A stretch of 64,000 bases of DNA from Henricia sp. BOLD:AAB3569 (taxonomy: Eukaryota > Echinodermata > Asteroidea > Spinulosida > Echinasteridae). The DNA is taken from positions 744,001 through 808,000 of the forward strand of contig JBBELK010000438.1 of NCBI GenBank assembly GCA_037783545.1. Direction: 5' to 3'. The notes beneath the pieces were generated by a model. The model was not told where the DNA came from. It saw nothing but the letters and a program-made list of their open reading frames with translations, and ran no database searches. Made by a program: the position numbers and the translations under genes. Shown piece after piece: positions 63,772 to 64,000 of this stretch (positions within the stretch are counted from its first letter, which is position 1; each line of letters begins with the position of its first letter).

Positions 63772-64000
63772 GTAAGTACAACTTGTCTTTTTCATTGATT
63801 CTGGAAAATTATAGTTGCGAATTTTCAGGAAAGTATACGGTTTGTAAAAAAAGCCTCTGTTTTTGGCATTCACTGAACACGGAAATCATGCGTGGATTTT
63901 TAAGATTTTCTGAAGCATTTATGTAGCTGAAATTTCTTCAGGCTAGTTTACCAAAATTCTTCTTTAAATTTGTAATGCTGCTTTTCCAGAAATTTAAACG

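Overview
The window is intron-rich animal DNA, not bacterial. Its backbone is one large plus-strand gene for a full-length ABCA-class lipid transporter, closest in features I recall to the ABCA5 group. Twenty-six coding exons can be chained from a start codon at 15010 to 63771, where the window ends inside the second ATPase domain. Every junction has GT/AG sites and matching phase, giving about 1476 codons. Human ABCA5 is about 1640 residues, so only the C-terminal end should be missing. Many hairpin-type DNA transposons, tRNA-like SINEs and a SAMD3-like gene suggest a marine deuterostome invertebrate. Some terminal repeats (for example GGGCCCAATTTCATAGAG and GGGGTCGATTTCAC) look to me like echinoderm repeats. 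That placement is recognition from memory, not a search.

Layout. 1-14964 shows no host gene. It holds a truncated LINE with a palindrome inserted in its 3' end (3366-4520), a 2.8 kb foldback element (4646-7455), a tandem duplication (7669-8158), several palindromic MITEs and short tandem repeats. Coding exon 1 is at 15010-15093 and exon 2 at 16288-16699. Intron 2 is 15.4 kb and contains a probable nested SAMD3-like gene (about 18156-22200, same strand). It also holds a row of long palindromic elements, at least three of which have, or probably have, 9-bp target duplications of Mutator type. Exons 3-8 (32104-37765) encode the rest of the first exoloop and the first membrane domain. Exons 9-15 (38940-45048) encode the first ATPase domain and its regulatory tail. 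Exons 16-24 (46934-62057) encode the second membrane domain and linker. Exons 25-26 begin the second ATPase domain.

The most unusual host-gene feature is exon 12, which carries Walker B, the D-loop and the H-loop of ATPase domain 1. It is present as three tandem copies of 139 bp with 28-bp gaps. All copies have splice sites and the same phase. Two cannot be joined without breaking the frame, and the gaps are too short to be normal introns. Copies 1 and 3 differ at three bases, all amino-acid changing, two of them next to the H-loop. This looks like a set of mutually exclusive exons, or a very recent triplication.

Introns are saturated with mobile elements, some ending 18-31 bp from an exon. 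Two roughly 540-bp arms of one repeat family lie in opposite orientation around exons 20-21. They could pair in the pre-mRNA.
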